Shown: positions 1 to 11,474, counted from the stretch's first letter. The stretch is 32,665 bases of DNA from Bacillus sp. JCM 19058 (GCA_001310555.1 BAXO01000062.1:1-32665); one strand, 5' to 3'. Made by a program: numbers and translations. The notes: a model not told the origin generated them from the sequence alone.

Positions 1-225
1 AATGATGCCAATGCCGAATCAGTCGATGTCTCCATGGTCAAACGATATGGGGTACCGACCGTTGATCCCGCAGCAGCAAGCTACCCACATGGAAATGATT
101 GCAAAACGTGCGGACCGCCGTACCCTATTTATTATGGCCAAAATGGCGAAATGGTACCAATGGAAGAACAGGAGTCGCTCGACCAGTTTAATCAGTACCG
201 AGAAGAGGATAATGACGAAGAATGA
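1..225 (+). CDS. safA: SafA-like spore coat assembly protein, C-terminal fragment
   Basis: An open frame enters from the left edge and ends at TGA 223-225, giving the last 74 residues. The tail is low in complexity, with a Pro/Tyr/Cys-containing stretch (NDCKTCGPPYPIYYG) and an acidic end. This resembles the C-terminal part of SafA, the LysM protein that anchors the inner spore coat, but no LysM domain is in view. The call rests mainly on position: in Bacillus safA lies just upstream of coxA and yebC, as here. It is partial at the 5' side because the window starts inside it. An intrinsic terminator follows 15 bases later. Another spore coat protein with a similar tail is possible. Confidence 0.55.
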   Translation, partial: NDANAESVDVSMVKRYGVPTVDPAAASYPHGNDCKTCGPPYPIYYGQNGEMVPMEEQESLDQFNQYREEDNDEE

Positions 226-239
226 TAATAGCTTTCTTA

Positions 240-275
240 CTTCCATCAATTGTTAATTGGTGGAAGCTTTTTTTT
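240..275 (+). terminator. Intrinsic terminator after the SafA-like gene
   Basis: A 10-bp stem (240-249 with 257-266, one G-U pair) with a 7-base loop is followed by eight T at 268-275. It separates the coat gene from the following lipoprotein gene. Confidence 0.85.
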
Positions 276-382
276 GTCTTCAGTTGTTAAGGCTGCATCC
301 AAATCTCTTCAATGCCTCCAGTAACAACCAGTGTAAAGATGTCTTCGTTGAGCACCATAATGAGTGAAAGGAGGCTTATAAA

Positions 383-1254
383 ATGAAAAAAATCGTGATG
401 ACAGTAGCTACTGCAACCTTGCTTTTCGGTGGACTCGCAGGCTGTATGCAAGATAATGCAACAGGTAATTACCGAAACAACGCTTATGAAACGCGTAATT
501 TTGACGGTAATTATAACAATCGAGGTTACCGCGGGCAAGGACCAGTCACTGACATGATGACACCTGATGGGTATGGAACGCGTGCGAATAATTATAATGG
601 GAACCGCTCCAATGCATTAAATGGTTGGAATGATGATGGTCGTAACAATGGCTATCGTGCCAATCAGAATAGGCCTTGGATGGGACGTTTCGGAGTTACA
701 GGGAACGATCGTCCTGGTATGGTTGATGGAAACGGGATCCTGCGCGGCCGGATGCATGATGGATATCGAGACAATGATCGTTACGGTGCCATGGAATTTA
801 ACCGGAATTATCGTCAAGGAGCCAATGGAGTGAAGCGCAAGGCGACACGGAATTTTGATTCCCAAAATCGAGATAACCGTATCAAGCATCAGGAAGCCGA
901 ACGTTATCATGAAGACTACGATAGTCGTACCGCTAAGCAAATTGCTAAACGCGTGAAAAACGTTGAAGGTGTTGACGATGTTCGTGTTATTGTGAATGAT
1001 AACGATGTAGTCGTTGGAGTTGAAGCTGAGCGTGACTTGATCAAGTTCAAGCGAATGTTGAACGACAAGTAAAAGAAGTGGCCGACGAAAAAAACGTTCA
1101 TGTTGTCACTGATTCAGATATCGTTGATCGCGTACGGACAATTGATGACGATTTGCGTACCGGCACAGCTTTTGGCGAAGTCCAAGATACATTTACTGAT
1201 ATGCTTGAAGATATCGGTCAAGCAATCCAACGTCCTTTTGAGCGTTCACGATAG
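383..1254 (+). CDS. YhcN/YlaJ-family sporulation lipoprotein (CoxA-like), frameshifted
   Basis: A lipoprotein signal peptide ends in the lipobox LAGC at residues 18-21. A long Asn/Arg/Gly/Tyr-rich segment follows (about residues 25-150), then a YhcN-type domain with repeated Val/Asp strands (VEGVDDVRVIVNDNDVVVGV). GGAGG lies just upstream of ATG 383. The printed frame stops at 1072. Shifting by one base near 1049 (TTCAAG for an expected TTCAAAG) continues the domain as VKEVADEKNVHVVTDSDIVD and ends at TAG 1252-1254. Position between SafA and YebC matches B. subtilis coxA (yrbB), a spore cortex protein; other YhcN paralogues in spores aid outgrowth. The family call is firm, the orthology less so. 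Confidence 0.75.
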
Positions 1255-1266
1255 TTTTTTTATTGG

Positions 1267-1289
1267 CAGGGGATATCCCCTGTCTTTTT
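1267..1289 (+). terminator. Intrinsic terminator after the CoxA-like gene
   Basis: A perfect 16-base palindrome (CAGGGGATATCCCCTG, 1267-1282) is followed by TCTTTTT and preceded by a T-run, so it could act on both strands. Confidence 0.8.
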
Positions 1290-1371
1290 ACATAAAAAAT
1301 GAATGTTTTCTTGAGGCGAAAAATGAATCAATGCTATAGTAAAATTAAGTACAGTGGGAAGGGGAATAACT

Positions 1372-2124
1372 ATGGCTGGGCATTCAAAATGGAAAAATAT
1401 CCAACACCGAAAAGGAAGACAGGACGCACAAAGGGCAAAAATCTTTACGAAGCTTTCGAAGGAAATTTTTGCCGCGACAAGAAGTGGCGGGGAGGATCCT
1501 GCGGTCAATGTCCGCTTGCGTCTTGCGATTAATAAGGCAAAAGCAGCAAATATGCCCAATGACAATATTGAACGGACGATAAAAAAAAGCAAGCGGCAAT
1601 TTGGATGGCGTTACCTATGAAGAATTGACTTATGAAGGCTATGGACCTGGTGGAGTTGCGGTGATGGTTGACGTACTGACAGACAACAAAAATCGCTCGG
1701 CGGCAGAAGTGAGGCTAGCCTTCAATAAAAACGGGGGGAATTTAGGGGAAAAAGGGTGTGTTGCCTTTATGTTTGAACGTAAAGGCATATTAATTGCAAA
1801 CCGGCTCGATCAGGAATTTTCGGAGGATGAAATGCTTTTAGCCGCAATAGAAGCGGGTGCCGAAGAGATGGAGGCTGGTGACGAAGCCTTTGAAATTGTA
1901 ACGGCTCCAAATGACTTGGAAAAGGTAAAGGAAGCCCTTGAACAAGAAGGATACAACTTTGAAACCGCTGAATTAACGATGATTGCCAACACAAAATCAC
2001 AGCTTGTCGAGCGGATGCCGTTCAAATGATAAACCTTATCGAGATGCTAGAAGATAACGATGATGTCCAAACGGTTTACCATAATTTTGAAATAGACGAT
2101 GAATTACTCGAAAAAGTACTTTAA
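1372..2124 (+). CDS. yebC: YebC/PmpR-family protein, two frameshifts
   Basis: The start reads [14 protein letters not shown], the family signature, at ATG 1372 with GAAGGGG about 8 bases upstream; a GTG at 1354 is in frame but not conserved. The protein is about 250 residues after correction, normal for the family. Frame is lost at an eight-A run (1581-1588; seven A give the expected KKASGNLDG) and regained in the C-terminus by one more A at 2024-2026, which gives [20 protein letters not shown]. YebC proteins are described as transcriptional regulators, and more recently as factors that relieve ribosomes stalled at proline-rich stretches. In Bacillus the gene is next to coxA, as here. Confidence 0.92.
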
Positions 2125-2144
2125 CAACATATGGACGGAGGAGA

Positions 2145-2651
2145 ATGGCCATACACTATACAATTCAGAAAGCACAATCGGAAGAGCTCGAATTTATGTG
2201 GGAAATGCTTGCACTGTCCGTTTTCGTGACCGAGGAGCATTTGCGCCTGACAACGGAGGATATTCTCAACGACGAAATGCTCGCAGGTGAATTAAAGGGC
2301 TGGGGCAGGAAAGGGGACGTTGCCTTTATTGCCGTTACTGAAGGCGGTGAAAAGATGGGAGCAATTTGGATGCGGCGATTTAATGAACGGAATAAAACGT
2401 ATGGATATATTAACGAGTATACGCCTGTCATTGCCGGGTTTGCCATTAAGCCTGAGTATCGCGGTCAAGGCGTAGGGACAAAGCTATTGCAAGCGCTAAT
2501 GGATATCGGAGTGCAATCTGGGTATTCCAGCCTGTCACTGAGCTGTGATCCGCAAAACCCAGCCTTGAAGCTTTATGAAAAGTTCGGCTTTGAAAAGGTA
2601 GGAATAACTGGAACCTCATGGGATATGAAAGCTGTGTTAACCGATCATTAA
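2145..2651 (+). CDS. GNAT-family N-acetyltransferase
   Basis: An intact 168-residue frame. The acetyl-CoA-binding motif A is clear (AGFAIKPEYRGQGVGTKLLQ, about residues 101-120), followed by the usual motif B region ending in NPALKLYEKFGFEKVG. GGAGG at 2137-2141 sits very close to ATG 2145, but no other conserved start is available. The substrate cannot be inferred. It starts 20 bases after yebC and may be read from the same transcript. It faces a kinase-fold phosphotransferase gene tail to tail. GNAT genes are not a fixed part of this locus in B. subtilis, so the pair looks accessory. Confidence 0.88.
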   Translation: MAIHYTIQKAQSEELEFMWEMLALSVFVTEEHLRLTTEDILNDEMLAGELKGWGRKGDVAFIAVTEGGEKMGAIWMRRFNERNKTYGYINEYTPVIAGFAIKPEYRGQGVGTKLLQALMDIGVQSGYSSLSLSCDPQNPALKLYEKFGFEKVGITGTSWDMKAVLTDH

Positions 2652-2729
2652 TAAGGTAAGGTCCCGCCTCACTCGTAAAAGTATAGCTTCTGCCTGCAAA
2701 AAAACGGGTTCAGTGGTACTTTTAAACCG

Positions 2730-3662
2730 TTATCTTAAATAAAGCAGAAGTGATAAATCGAACGCTTCAAGAGGAAAAGGCTGCCTGTAGTTGGCTATAC
2801 AAAAGCCTCGTGGAGCGCTTGATTCACCGGCTAAGCTCTCGCCTAATCGAAGTAACGTTTGGCAGCGTGCATAGAAAATTACCCGATCCATAAAATCCGC
2901 ATCGACTGGATGCTTATAATTGGCTAATATTTGTTTGCCAAACCGAGGACCAAGCCAAATGATGAGCCGATAAAATCTACGGTCGGATCAGCGAGGCAAA
3001 TATCAGCCCAATCGACGATCCCATTTACTACAGAACTGTCGCTTTTCAATAATATATGCTCTCCCTTCAAATCGCCGTGACTTAAGACGGGGGCAAGGGA
3101 TGAGGGGGGTGGAAGAGAAGCTGACCCGTTTAAGTAGGGCCATGCTACTGAATCGTGAAATTGTGACTGCAATATATGTCGATAAGGAGACAGCTTCTTC
3201 AACTGCTCCTCCGGCTCGATGATTGAAAGAGTCGGCGGTGATAAAAAGGGAAGCTCTTTTATGTTCATTGCGTGCAAGGCCGATAGCAAATCAGCCAAAG
3301 GGACTGCAATTTCTTTATATTGTGGCTCCCGAGGCTTATTTTTTTTCTCCTGAAACTCCTTCCAGCATTTGTTGAACTGTAAAGGGAAAAGGGAATTCTC
3401 TACAAGGACAGCCTTGGAAAATGATTTTCGATACATAGCTTCCAAGCTTGCCTTCGCTCGCTTCAAGAAAAGCTTTCTCGTTTATTAAGCGTTCTGCTGC
3501 TAAGGCTGATACTGGAAATTTAATAATCAGCGAATCGTTGACAGAGAAAGTAAACGTATCCCCACCTTCAGGAATAGGTGTAATCTTGTCGAGCATTAAG
3601 GCGGGCATTTGCTTTGCAATCAGTGCTCTTGCCTGCATGACTTCGATGGTAATCCCCTCCAT
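2730..3662 (-). CDS. Aminoglycoside phosphotransferase (APH)-family protein, two frameshifts
   Basis: The corrected product is about 310 residues. The N-lobe includes GGDTFTFSVNDSLIIKFP (glycine-rich loop and Lys). The catalytic loop reads SHGDLKGEHILL, with the conserved Asp present and His where Asn is usual. The metal-binding segment is GIVDWADICLADPTVDF. Frame changes occur at the eight-T run 3339-3346 (one base too many) and near 2955 (one base too few). The correction extends the C-terminus through KQILANYKHPVDADFMDRV to a stop at 2730-2732. GGAGGGG lies inside the first codons, so the true start may be the ATG at codon 9. The family phosphorylates aminoglycosides, macrolides or small metabolites; no resistance phenotype should be assumed. 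Confidence 0.8.
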
Positions 3663-3890
3663 TTAGCCTTATTATATTACCGTAAAGCGGCAGTGAAAAC
3701 AAGGGAATATTTTCGTTTTGAGAAAGCTAAAGCAGGGAAGAGCTGACCTCCTCTACTTTGTTAAAAGGGCAAGATTCAAAATCACTGCTAAATAAACGAA
3801 TGAATAAAGCCAATTATGGGCAAGCTGAAGTATAGTTTTAACGAAAAAAAGAGCTAACCTAAAAGGTTTTCAATAACCAAACGGTGGTGA

Positions 3891-4469
3891 ATGAAAATGA
3901 AAATGCTGCAGCAGCTTGTCAAAGGTAAGGAGCAATCCCTTCTCAGACTGGCGCTTTGTTCGGCAGCAATTGGAATTGGTATTTCAGTATTGGTTTTACC
4001 GAGCGGCGAACTTGTCTCAGGAGAAGAAAAAGCGGGCGCAGAATCTTTCCATGTCCTGGGGCCAAAAACAGTTGATGTCCTGTTAAAGCGAGTTTACTTA
4101 GACGGTGAAGTAGGAGAAGAAAAGCTCAGCGAAACGATTTGGTCTATGGAGGATTTTTGGGCTTTTTATGAGGATTGGACTTTAGTGGAGCAATCAGAAA
4201 AAGCGCTAATATTTCAGCAGGAGATTAATGATATTTCTCCGATATTAAAAATCGAAGGCTATTTTGGGATTTCTGATGATGGCTTTCTTCAAATTTATCA
4301 AGGGGAGCCTGATAATGAACAGATCATTCAGTCTTTTTTTTCAATAGATACGAAAAAGCTGAAAAGCAGGGAACATATTGAGCTAGTGAAAGGTATACCT
4401 GTTAAGAATAAAGAGAATTATGAAGAGATCTTAGCGGCATTCAGCCAATACCAGGTCGAAGAAATATAG
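3891..4469 (+). CDS. bofC: BofC, forespore-secreted regulator of the pro-sigma-K checkpoint
   Basis: The 192-residue product has a hydrophobic signal/anchor at about residues 19-38 and the BofC core VDVLLKRVYLDGEVGEE...ETIWSMEDFWAFYEDW. In B. subtilis BofC is made in the forespore, exported to the intermembrane space and inhibits the SpoIVB protease, delaying pro-sigma-K processing. GGTGGTGA precedes ATG 3891; a second in-frame ATG lies two codons on. The gene stands between yebC and ruvA, as in Bacillus. I could not find a clear sigma-G-type promoter in the 228-base gap upstream. The frame is intact. Confidence 0.9.
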   Translation: MKMKMLQQLVKGKEQSLLRLALCSAAIGIGISVLVLPSGELVSGEEKAGAESFHVLGPKTVDVLLKRVYLDGEVGEEKLSETIWSMEDFWAFYEDWTLVEQSEKALIFQQEINDISPILKIEGYFGISDDGFLQIYQGEPDNEQIIQSFFSIDTKKLKSREHIELVKGIPVKNKENYEEILAAFSQYQVEEI

Positions 4470-4473
4470 ATAG

Positions 4474-4505
4474 TAAAGGTGTGAGAGTGATTTCTCATAC
4501 CTTTT
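4474..4505 (+). terminator. Intrinsic terminator after bofC
   Basis: A 12-bp stem (4474-4485 with 4492-4503, one G-U pair) with a 6-base loop; its 3' arm merges into TTTTA. It lies 4 bases after the bofC stop codon. Confidence 0.8.
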
Positions 4506-4587
4506 ATTGTGCGTCAAGGTAACCGATGACTCTCCTTTCGTGATATGCTAAAATAGAAATGAATGTTCGCCTAAGGAGAGGTCGTCT

Positions 4588-5213
4588 GTGATTGAGTATG
4601 TCAATGGAACGTTAGTTGGGATTGAAACCCAATATGTAATCGTCGATTGTAACGGTCTCGGATACCAGCTGTTTTGTCCGAATCCGTTCACATTTCAAAA
4701 TCAGTGGAATCAACCGGTCAAAATTCATACGTATCATTATGTCCGCGAGGATTTAATTCGTTTATACGGTTTCCAATCGAAGGCAGAGCGGGCTTTGTTT
4801 GAAAAGCTGTTAAATGTTTCTGGTATTGGTCCAAAAGGCGCGCTTGCCATTTTGGCAGCAGGTATGCCGGAACATGTCGTTGCTGCGATTGAAAATGAGG
4901 ACGAAGCCTTTTTAGTCAAATTTCCTGGGGTTGGAAAAAAAGACAGCAAGGCAAATAATACTTGATTTAAAAGGGAAGCTGGCTGATGTAGCGCCAGCAT
5001 TTCAAGCAACTGTTGGAGAAGTCGAAAATCATGCTGCCGATCAGAGTCCAGTTGACAATGAACCGCTAGAGGATGCCTTCGAAGCACTACGAGCACTCGG
5101 CTATATGGAACGGGAGCTGAAAAAAAATACGTCCGCTCCTTTTAAAGGAAAATTTACAAACCGATGCTTATGTCAAAAAAAGCATTGCAGCTGCTGTTAA
5201 AGGTATAGCGTAG
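4588..5213 (+). CDS. ruvA: Holliday junction branch migration protein RuvA, two frameshifts
   Basis: The start is GTG 4588, with AAGGAGAGG upstream. The OB-fold domain begins [20 protein letters not shown]. Helix-hairpin-helix motifs read [13 protein letters not shown] and FPGVGKKTARQI once a seven-A run at 4935-4941 is read as six. The C-terminal domain III that contacts RuvB ([19 protein letters not shown]) needs another base removed at the eight-A run 5120-5127, giving a tail ending [10 protein letters not shown] at TAG 5211-5213. The corrected length of 207 residues matches the family. RuvA tetramers clamp the Holliday junction and load the RuvB motor, encoded 14 bases downstream. Confidence 0.95.
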
Positions 5214-5227
5214 GGAGGAGGGTTTGC

Positions 5228-6230
5228 GTGGAAGAACGGATGGTGTCAGCAGAGGCGCAGGAAATGGAAGACACGCTGGAGCTGAAAGTTCGACCAGACC
5301 AGCTGCGCTATTATATTGGTCAGGAAAAGGTTAAGCAAAATCTTGAAGTGTTCATAGAAGCAGCGAAGATTAGAGAGGAATGCCTCGATCATGTACTGCT
5401 CTATGGCCCCCCGGGCTTGGGGAAAACGACGCTTTCCGGAATTATAGCAACAGAAATGGGTGTACAAATGCGAACAACTTCAGGACCGGCCATCGAGCGA
5501 CCTGGAGATTTAGCAGCCATTTTGACGGCGCTAGAACCTGGAGACGTATTGTTTATTGATGAAATACATCGCTTGAACCGGATGGTTGAGGAAGTGCTAT
5601 ATCCGGCAATGGAGGATTATTGCCTGGATATCGTCATTGGCAAAGGCCCATCAGCACGCTCTGTCAGGCTTGAGCTGCCACCGTTTACCTTGGTTGGAGC
5701 GACAACGCGTGCCGGGATGCTTTCTGCTCCTCTTCGAGATCGCTTTGGTGTCATGGCACGACTCGAATATTATACAGAGCCGGAGCTCACGCTTATTGTG
5801 CAGCGAACGGCTGACATTTTTCAAATCGAGCTGGATCACGTTGCTGCCGCTGAGCTCGCGAAACGTTCAAGAGGGACTCCACGGATTGCCAACCGGCTGC
5901 TGAGAAGAGTTCGCGATTTTGCCCAGGTGAAAGGAGACGGAATTATTACATTAGCGCTGACGCAAGCTGCGCTGGAGAAGCTTCATGTTGATCCGGTAGG
6001 ATTGGACGAGGTCGATCATAAGCTGCTAAAAGGTATGATTGAAAGGTTTCGTGGTGGTCCTGTTGGACTTGACACGATTGCGGCAACCATCGGTGAGGAA
6101 GCTGAAACGATAGAGGATGTTTATGAGCCATATTTGTTGCAAATTGGTTTTTTTGCAGCGAACGCCGCGAGGGAGAATGGTGACACCGGCTTGTTATCAA
6201 TATCTACAGCTTGAGGAGCCAAACGGATGA
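5228..6230 (+). CDS. ruvB: Holliday junction DNA helicase RuvB, frameshift near the C-terminus
   Basis: AAA+ ATPase with Walker [10 protein letters not shown] (about residues 60-68), Walker B DEIH (111-114), sensor segment GATTRAG (157-163) and the arginine-finger region RDRFG. The winged-helix domain includes [19 protein letters not shown] 5228 is preceded by GGGAGGAGG. The seven-T run 6148-6154 is one base too long; corrected, the end reads [14 protein letters not shown], the conserved family tail, and stops at 6228-6230. The product is about 333 residues. Its stop overlaps the next start in an ATGA junction, showing translational coupling. Confidence 0.96.
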
Positions 6231-6445
6231 GTCCATTTGCAAAAATATTGATTAGTATCGGCATTTTGCTTATTATCGTCGGGCTGTTGTGGCAATTCGG
6301 TGGAAAGTATATACCACTCGGTAAATTGCCTGGTGATATTATGATTAAACGTGAGCATTCAACGTTTTATTTTCCGATTACGACGTCGATCCTCATAAGT
6401 ATCGTGCTATCCTTAATATTTTACTTCATAGGCCGCTTTCGTTGA
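6227..6445 (+). CDS. DUF2905 small membrane protein
   Basis: A 72-residue protein with two hydrophobic helices (about residues 6-23 and 51-69) flanking the DUF2905 signature GKYIPLGKLPGDIMIKRE and FYFPITTSILISIVLS. The function is unknown. It overlaps the corrected end of ruvB by four bases (ATGA), so it is co-translated with ruvAB. The frame is intact. Confidence 0.85.
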   Translation: MSPFAKILISIGILLIIVGLLWQFGGKYIPLGKLPGDIMIKREHSTFYFPITTSILISIVLSLIFYFIGRFR

Positions 6446-6509
6446 CGCTTGATTATTCGAGCGGGATTCGGTAAGATAATGAAGGAATAAAATGGGATGT
6501 GACTACTGG

Positions 6510-7551
6510 ATGAACGTTGACGATTTTGACTTTGATTTGCCGGAAAAATTGATTGCCCAGACGCCGCTCTCTTCGCGAACGGCGTCTCGTTTGCTTGTGC
6601 TCGATCAAGAGACTGGTGCAATTCAAGATAAACGCTTCCCTGATCTACTCGGTCAGCTCCAGGCTGGAGACTGCCTCGTATTAAACGATACGCGTGTCAT
6701 GCCGGCGCGTTTGTATGGAACAAAGCCTGACACTGGGGCAAAAATCGAGGTTCTATTGCTGAAGCAGGTGGAAGGCGACAAGTGGGAAACTTTAGTGAAG
6801 CCGGCGAAGCGAATTAAGCGTGGGGCAACGATAAGCTTTGGCCACGGTCGTTTAACCGCTGTTTGCCTCGAGGAAACCGAGCACGGAGGCAGAATATTGG
6901 AATTAAACTATGAAGGTTTATTTCATGAGGTACTTGATCAATTGGGGGAAATGCCTTTGCCTCCCTACATTAAAGAGCAGCTCGATGATCAAGAACGGTA
7001 CCAAACGGTATTTTCCAAACGGCGGGGTTCTGCGGCAGCACCAACAGCGGGCTTGCATTTCACGAAGGATTTGTTGAAACAGCTCGAAGAGAAAGGCGTA
7101 CACCTTGCCTATATAACGCTACATGTTGGCCTTGGCACCTTTCGCCCGGTTAATGCTGAGACGGTTGAAGAGCACGAGATGCATGCGGAATTTTATCAAA
7201 TGAGTAAAGGGACAGCTCACTTGCTTGAAACGGTTCGAAAAAAGGGCGGGCAAATTATTGCCGTCGGGACAACCTCAGCAAGAACGCTTGAAACAATCAT
7301 GAATGAATTCGGCTCATTCCGCGAGGCGTCAGGCTGGACTACGATTTTTATTTATCCAGGTTACCAATTTAAAGGTATAGACGGACTGTTAACGAATTTT
7401 CATTTACCTAAGTCAACGCTTGTGATGCTCGTTAGTGCACTCGCAGGCCGAGAGAATTTGCTGCGTGCCTATAAGCATGCGATTCAACGGGGCTATCGCT
7501 TTTTTAGCTTCGGTGACGCAATGCTAATTAGCTCGAGGAAAGGAGGGCATA

Positions 7552-7571
<20 letters not shown>
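6510..7571 (+). CDS. queA: S-adenosylmethionine:tRNA ribosyltransferase-isomerase QueA
   Basis: QueA transfers the ribosyl part of SAM to 7-aminomethyl-7-deazaguanine in tRNA to make epoxyqueuosine. The start [20 protein letters not shown] matches family N-termini. GAAGGA at 6481-6486 would also serve an in-frame ATG at 6492, so the start is uncertain by six residues. Conserved segments include [35 protein letters not shown] and [12 protein letters not shown]. Family members end soon after FSFGDAMLI; here the frame runs 13 more codons into tgt. One missing T near 7529 would instead create a stop right after AMLI, leaving AAAGGAGGG free for tgt. Queuosine partner tgt follows directly. Confidence 0.95.
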
Positions 7572-8690
<1,119 letters not shown>

Positions 8691-8728
8691 TGTTCCAATC
8701 TAAAAAAAAGCTTGAAAGGAGGGAAGAC

Positions 8729-8993
8729 ATGGAACTTTACGCTAGTTTGATACCATTAATTCTAATGTTTGTCATTTTTTACTTTTTGCTGATTCGACCA
8801 CAGCAAAAACGCCAGAAAAAAAGTCCGCGAAATGCATGAAGGCCTGAAGCGCGGAGATAAAGTTGTTACGATTGGCGGCCTTCACGGTAAAATAGATGCG
8901 GTCGATGAAGATTCGATTATTTTACTCGTCAATGATAATCGTAAATTAACGTTTGACCGTTCAGCTGTTCGCGATGTTGTCAATCCTGATTGA
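8729..8993 (+). CDS. yajC: Preprotein translocase accessory subunit YajC, one frameshift
   Basis: ATG 8729 follows AAAGGAGGG. A single N-terminal membrane helix (about residues 6-21, IPLILMFVIFYFLLI) leads to the YajC motif RPQQKRQKK. Removing one A from the seven-A run 8816-8822 continues it as VREMHEGLKRGDKVVTIGG and ends at 8991-8993, giving 87 residues. YajC associates with SecDF; secDF lies 3.3 kb downstream. The gene is the last of the queA-tgt-yajC run and is followed by a strong terminator. Confidence 0.93.
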
Positions 8994-9044
8994 TTGACAG
9001 CCGTACATAAGAGATTCGGACAGATTCTCTTCATGAGCTAATTC

Positions 9045-9117
9045 AAAACAGACCCGTTTGTCATTTTAAAATGTACCCTTAGTAAGGACTTTTTAGAATG
9101 ACAGGTCTGTTTTTTTT
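9045..9117 (+). terminator. Large intrinsic terminator between convergent yajC and TIGR04086 genes
   Basis: The outer stem (AAAACAGACC 9045-9054 with GGTCTGTTTT from 9104) encloses a second stem (GTCATT 9060-9065 with AATGAC 9097-9102). An eight-T tail follows. The A-run on the 5' side makes it usable in both directions, which fits the convergent neighbours. Confidence 0.85.
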
Positions 9118-9224
9118 ATTGCGAAACGTATTAATCTATTAAAAAGCAAAAAGATACTTAGCCATAGAAATTGAGCTAAATACCTTTTCATGGTATTAGA
9201 AAGGCTATACAGGCAAAAACATGA

Positions 9225-9620
9225 TTAGGAACGAGATTTATTTGAATGACCGGAAAGGTTCACACCGATCATTCCACCGAGAGCAGCTGTGACTAAATAG
9301 CCGCCGTGATAAGCGTATTGCTGAACTGAGAACATTTGATCATGGCCTAAATACTGTATCATGAATGTAAATAATGAAAATAGCAATGCAGTGAATGCTC
9401 CTGCTATCCAGCCTTTCGACTTTGCCTTTGCTCCTGAAACGGCTCCTCCGAAAAACAACGCGATAAAGGCAGCAGTCAATGTAACCCACCTAAATGAATC
9501 TTCCGTCAAAGACGTAAAAGTTAAAAACAGTGAAACGAACAGGCTTACCGATAGAGCGATGATTAAGGTTGTAACGAGACCCATTAAAATTGCAGGGAAA
9601 AAGCTACGCGATGATACCAT
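9225..9620 (-). CDS. TIGR04086-family membrane protein (YrzE-like)
   Basis: A 131-residue protein with four predicted membrane segments (about residues 8-32, 43-61, 69-88 and 103-122) and the glycine-rich GGAVSGAKAKSKGWIAGAF between segments two and three, typical of TIGR04086. AAAGGAGAG lies ahead of the start on the minus strand. B. subtilis has yrzE at this place between yajC and spoVB. No function is established. The frame is intact. Confidence 0.82.
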   Translation of the reverse strand: MVSSRSFFPAILMGLVTTLIIALSVSLFVSLFLTFTSLTEDSFRWVTLTAAFIALFFGGAVSGAKAKSKGWIAGAFTALLFSLFTFMIQYLGHDQMFSVQQYAYHGGYLVTAALGGMIGVNLSGHSNKSRS

Positions 9621-9841
9621 TTTCTTCTCTCCTTTCTTTTCAACTCCATAGTAAAGCTTATTCGGGCTTGTTCGAAATAGAATGGCAATCTGAAAAATAT
9701 CAACTTGTTCAATCTGTGTTTCTTAAAGGATCTTTCATTGACTGACAGCAAATATAATGACTAGAAATGGTAAAACTAACGAAATATCCTATTGTGCATG
9801 AGTAAGTCATTATTTTCTGACCTTAAACGATAATTAGGTTG

Positions 9842-11417
9842 TTACATCAGCGTGAGAGAAATAGCCGGACAAACAATGCCGAGGATCGGAATTCGCTCAA
9901 GCTCATTTTGCTTCACAAGGCCGAGGATAATAACGAGTAATCCGTAGCAAACGGAAGTCGCAATAATTGCGGTTGCCGTATGAAGCAACAATGAATCAAA
10001 GCGGATCAGGTAACGATCGAGCAAAAGGCTGGCCCAGATGGAAAGGCCGAGTAATACGATCGTTTTTCCAATTAGCGAAAAGCTAATCGTATAGCTGATC
10101 GATTTAACTACAGAGGCAAAATGTAATAGAGTAACGAGAATAAAACTGACGACCATCGCCAATGCGGCTCCCATGATGCCAAATTCAGGCTGAGATGCTA
10201 AGCGAAAATGACGGTAATTTTAATGACCGCTCCGTATAAACTGTTCATCATCGCCGCTTTAGCCATATTTAATGCTTGTAATGTTGCTTGTAAAGGGCCT
10301 TGAAGATAAAGGAATATGCTAAATGGCGCCATTATTTTAATATAGGCAGCCGCTTCTCCCGCTCCATACATTAAGGACATCACTGGCTCAGCATATACGC
10401 ACAATATAACTACAGCGATGCCGCCAGATAGTAAAGCTAAACGTAAAGCTTGCCCTAATCGATGGTGAATCAAATGGAATTGCTTTTGTGCGGAGGCCTC
10501 GCTAATGGCTGGGACGAGTGAGACCGACAACGAACTCGTAATAAAAGTCGGCAATAAAAGCAAAGGAATGACAAAGCCTGCCAGCTCGCCGTACTGTTTC
10601 GTGGCGAGTACGGTTGCGACGCCGGCAATCGCCAAACTTTGAGAGACAACAATCGGTTCGAAAAAAAAGCGAAATGGAACCGATTAAACGGCTTCCTGTC
10701 GTTGGCAGGGCAATGTTCATCAAGCTTTTGAACGTAGGCATTCCGCCTTTCAGAAATTGAAAGAAGTCGCGCCGCACTCGGAACTTTTTTTTGCGTTTTA
10801 AAGACGAAAATCATATAGCCTAATGAAGCCAGCTCTCCGATAACGACTGACACCATTGCTCCAGCTGCTGCATATTCGATACCCATCGGTAAAAACGCGT
10901 TTGCCATTACGGCTACCAGTGTGATGCGAACGACTTGTTCAATGACTTGTGAAAAAGCAGAAGGCTTCATGTTTTGTCGCCCTTGAAAATAGCCCCTCAT
11001 GACAGAGGATAAGGCGACGATTGGAACGATTGGCGTAATCGCGACTAAAGGGTAAAAAGCTCGAGCATCGGTGAGCAGCTTCTCGGAGATCAAAGGGGCA
11101 AAGCCAATCATAATGACGGTAAAGACTACACTAAGAATACTTGTCAGCGATAATGAAACGACAAGTATTCGTTTCATCCGGCCGCGATCGCCTGCTGCCT
11201 CTGCTTCAGCCACCAGCTTTGATATTGCTACAGGGAGGCCAAGCTGGGTTAAGGTAATGACTAGCAGCAATGTCGGAACAGCCATCATATAAAGGCCGAC
11301 ACCTTCAGCACCCATGATTCGTGCCATCACAATCCGATTAATGAATCCGAGCACTTTAGTAATAAATCCTGCTATGATCAGGATAAAGGCTCCTTTTAAA
11401 AAGGTTTGTCTGGACAT
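9842..11417 (-). CDS. spoVB: SpoVB, MOP/MATE-fold flippase for spore cortex synthesis, three frameshifts
   Basis: The N-terminus (TFLKGAFILIIAGFITKVLGFINRI) and the following repeated hydrophobic helices match the polysaccharide/lipid II flippase family; SpoVB is needed for spore cortex peptidoglycan. The frame breaks at the eight-T run 10785-10792 (one too many), the eight-A run 10661-10668 (one too many) and 10200-10201 (one too few). Corrected segments read KFRVRRDFFQFLKGGMPTF, FFEPIVVSQSLAIAGVATV and IFALASQPEFGIMGAAL. The corrected product is 524 residues, the usual size. The gene is transcribed away from comN. Confidence 0.94.
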
Positions 11418-11474
11418 GCGCAGCCCTGCTTTCTATCAAAGTAATGAGGATTCGGGTTGAATTTTTTGCTATTA

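Noticed and set aside
3663..3890. Sigma-G promoter for bofC (TGAATA near 3801).
   Set aside because: No matching -10 element at the right spacing.
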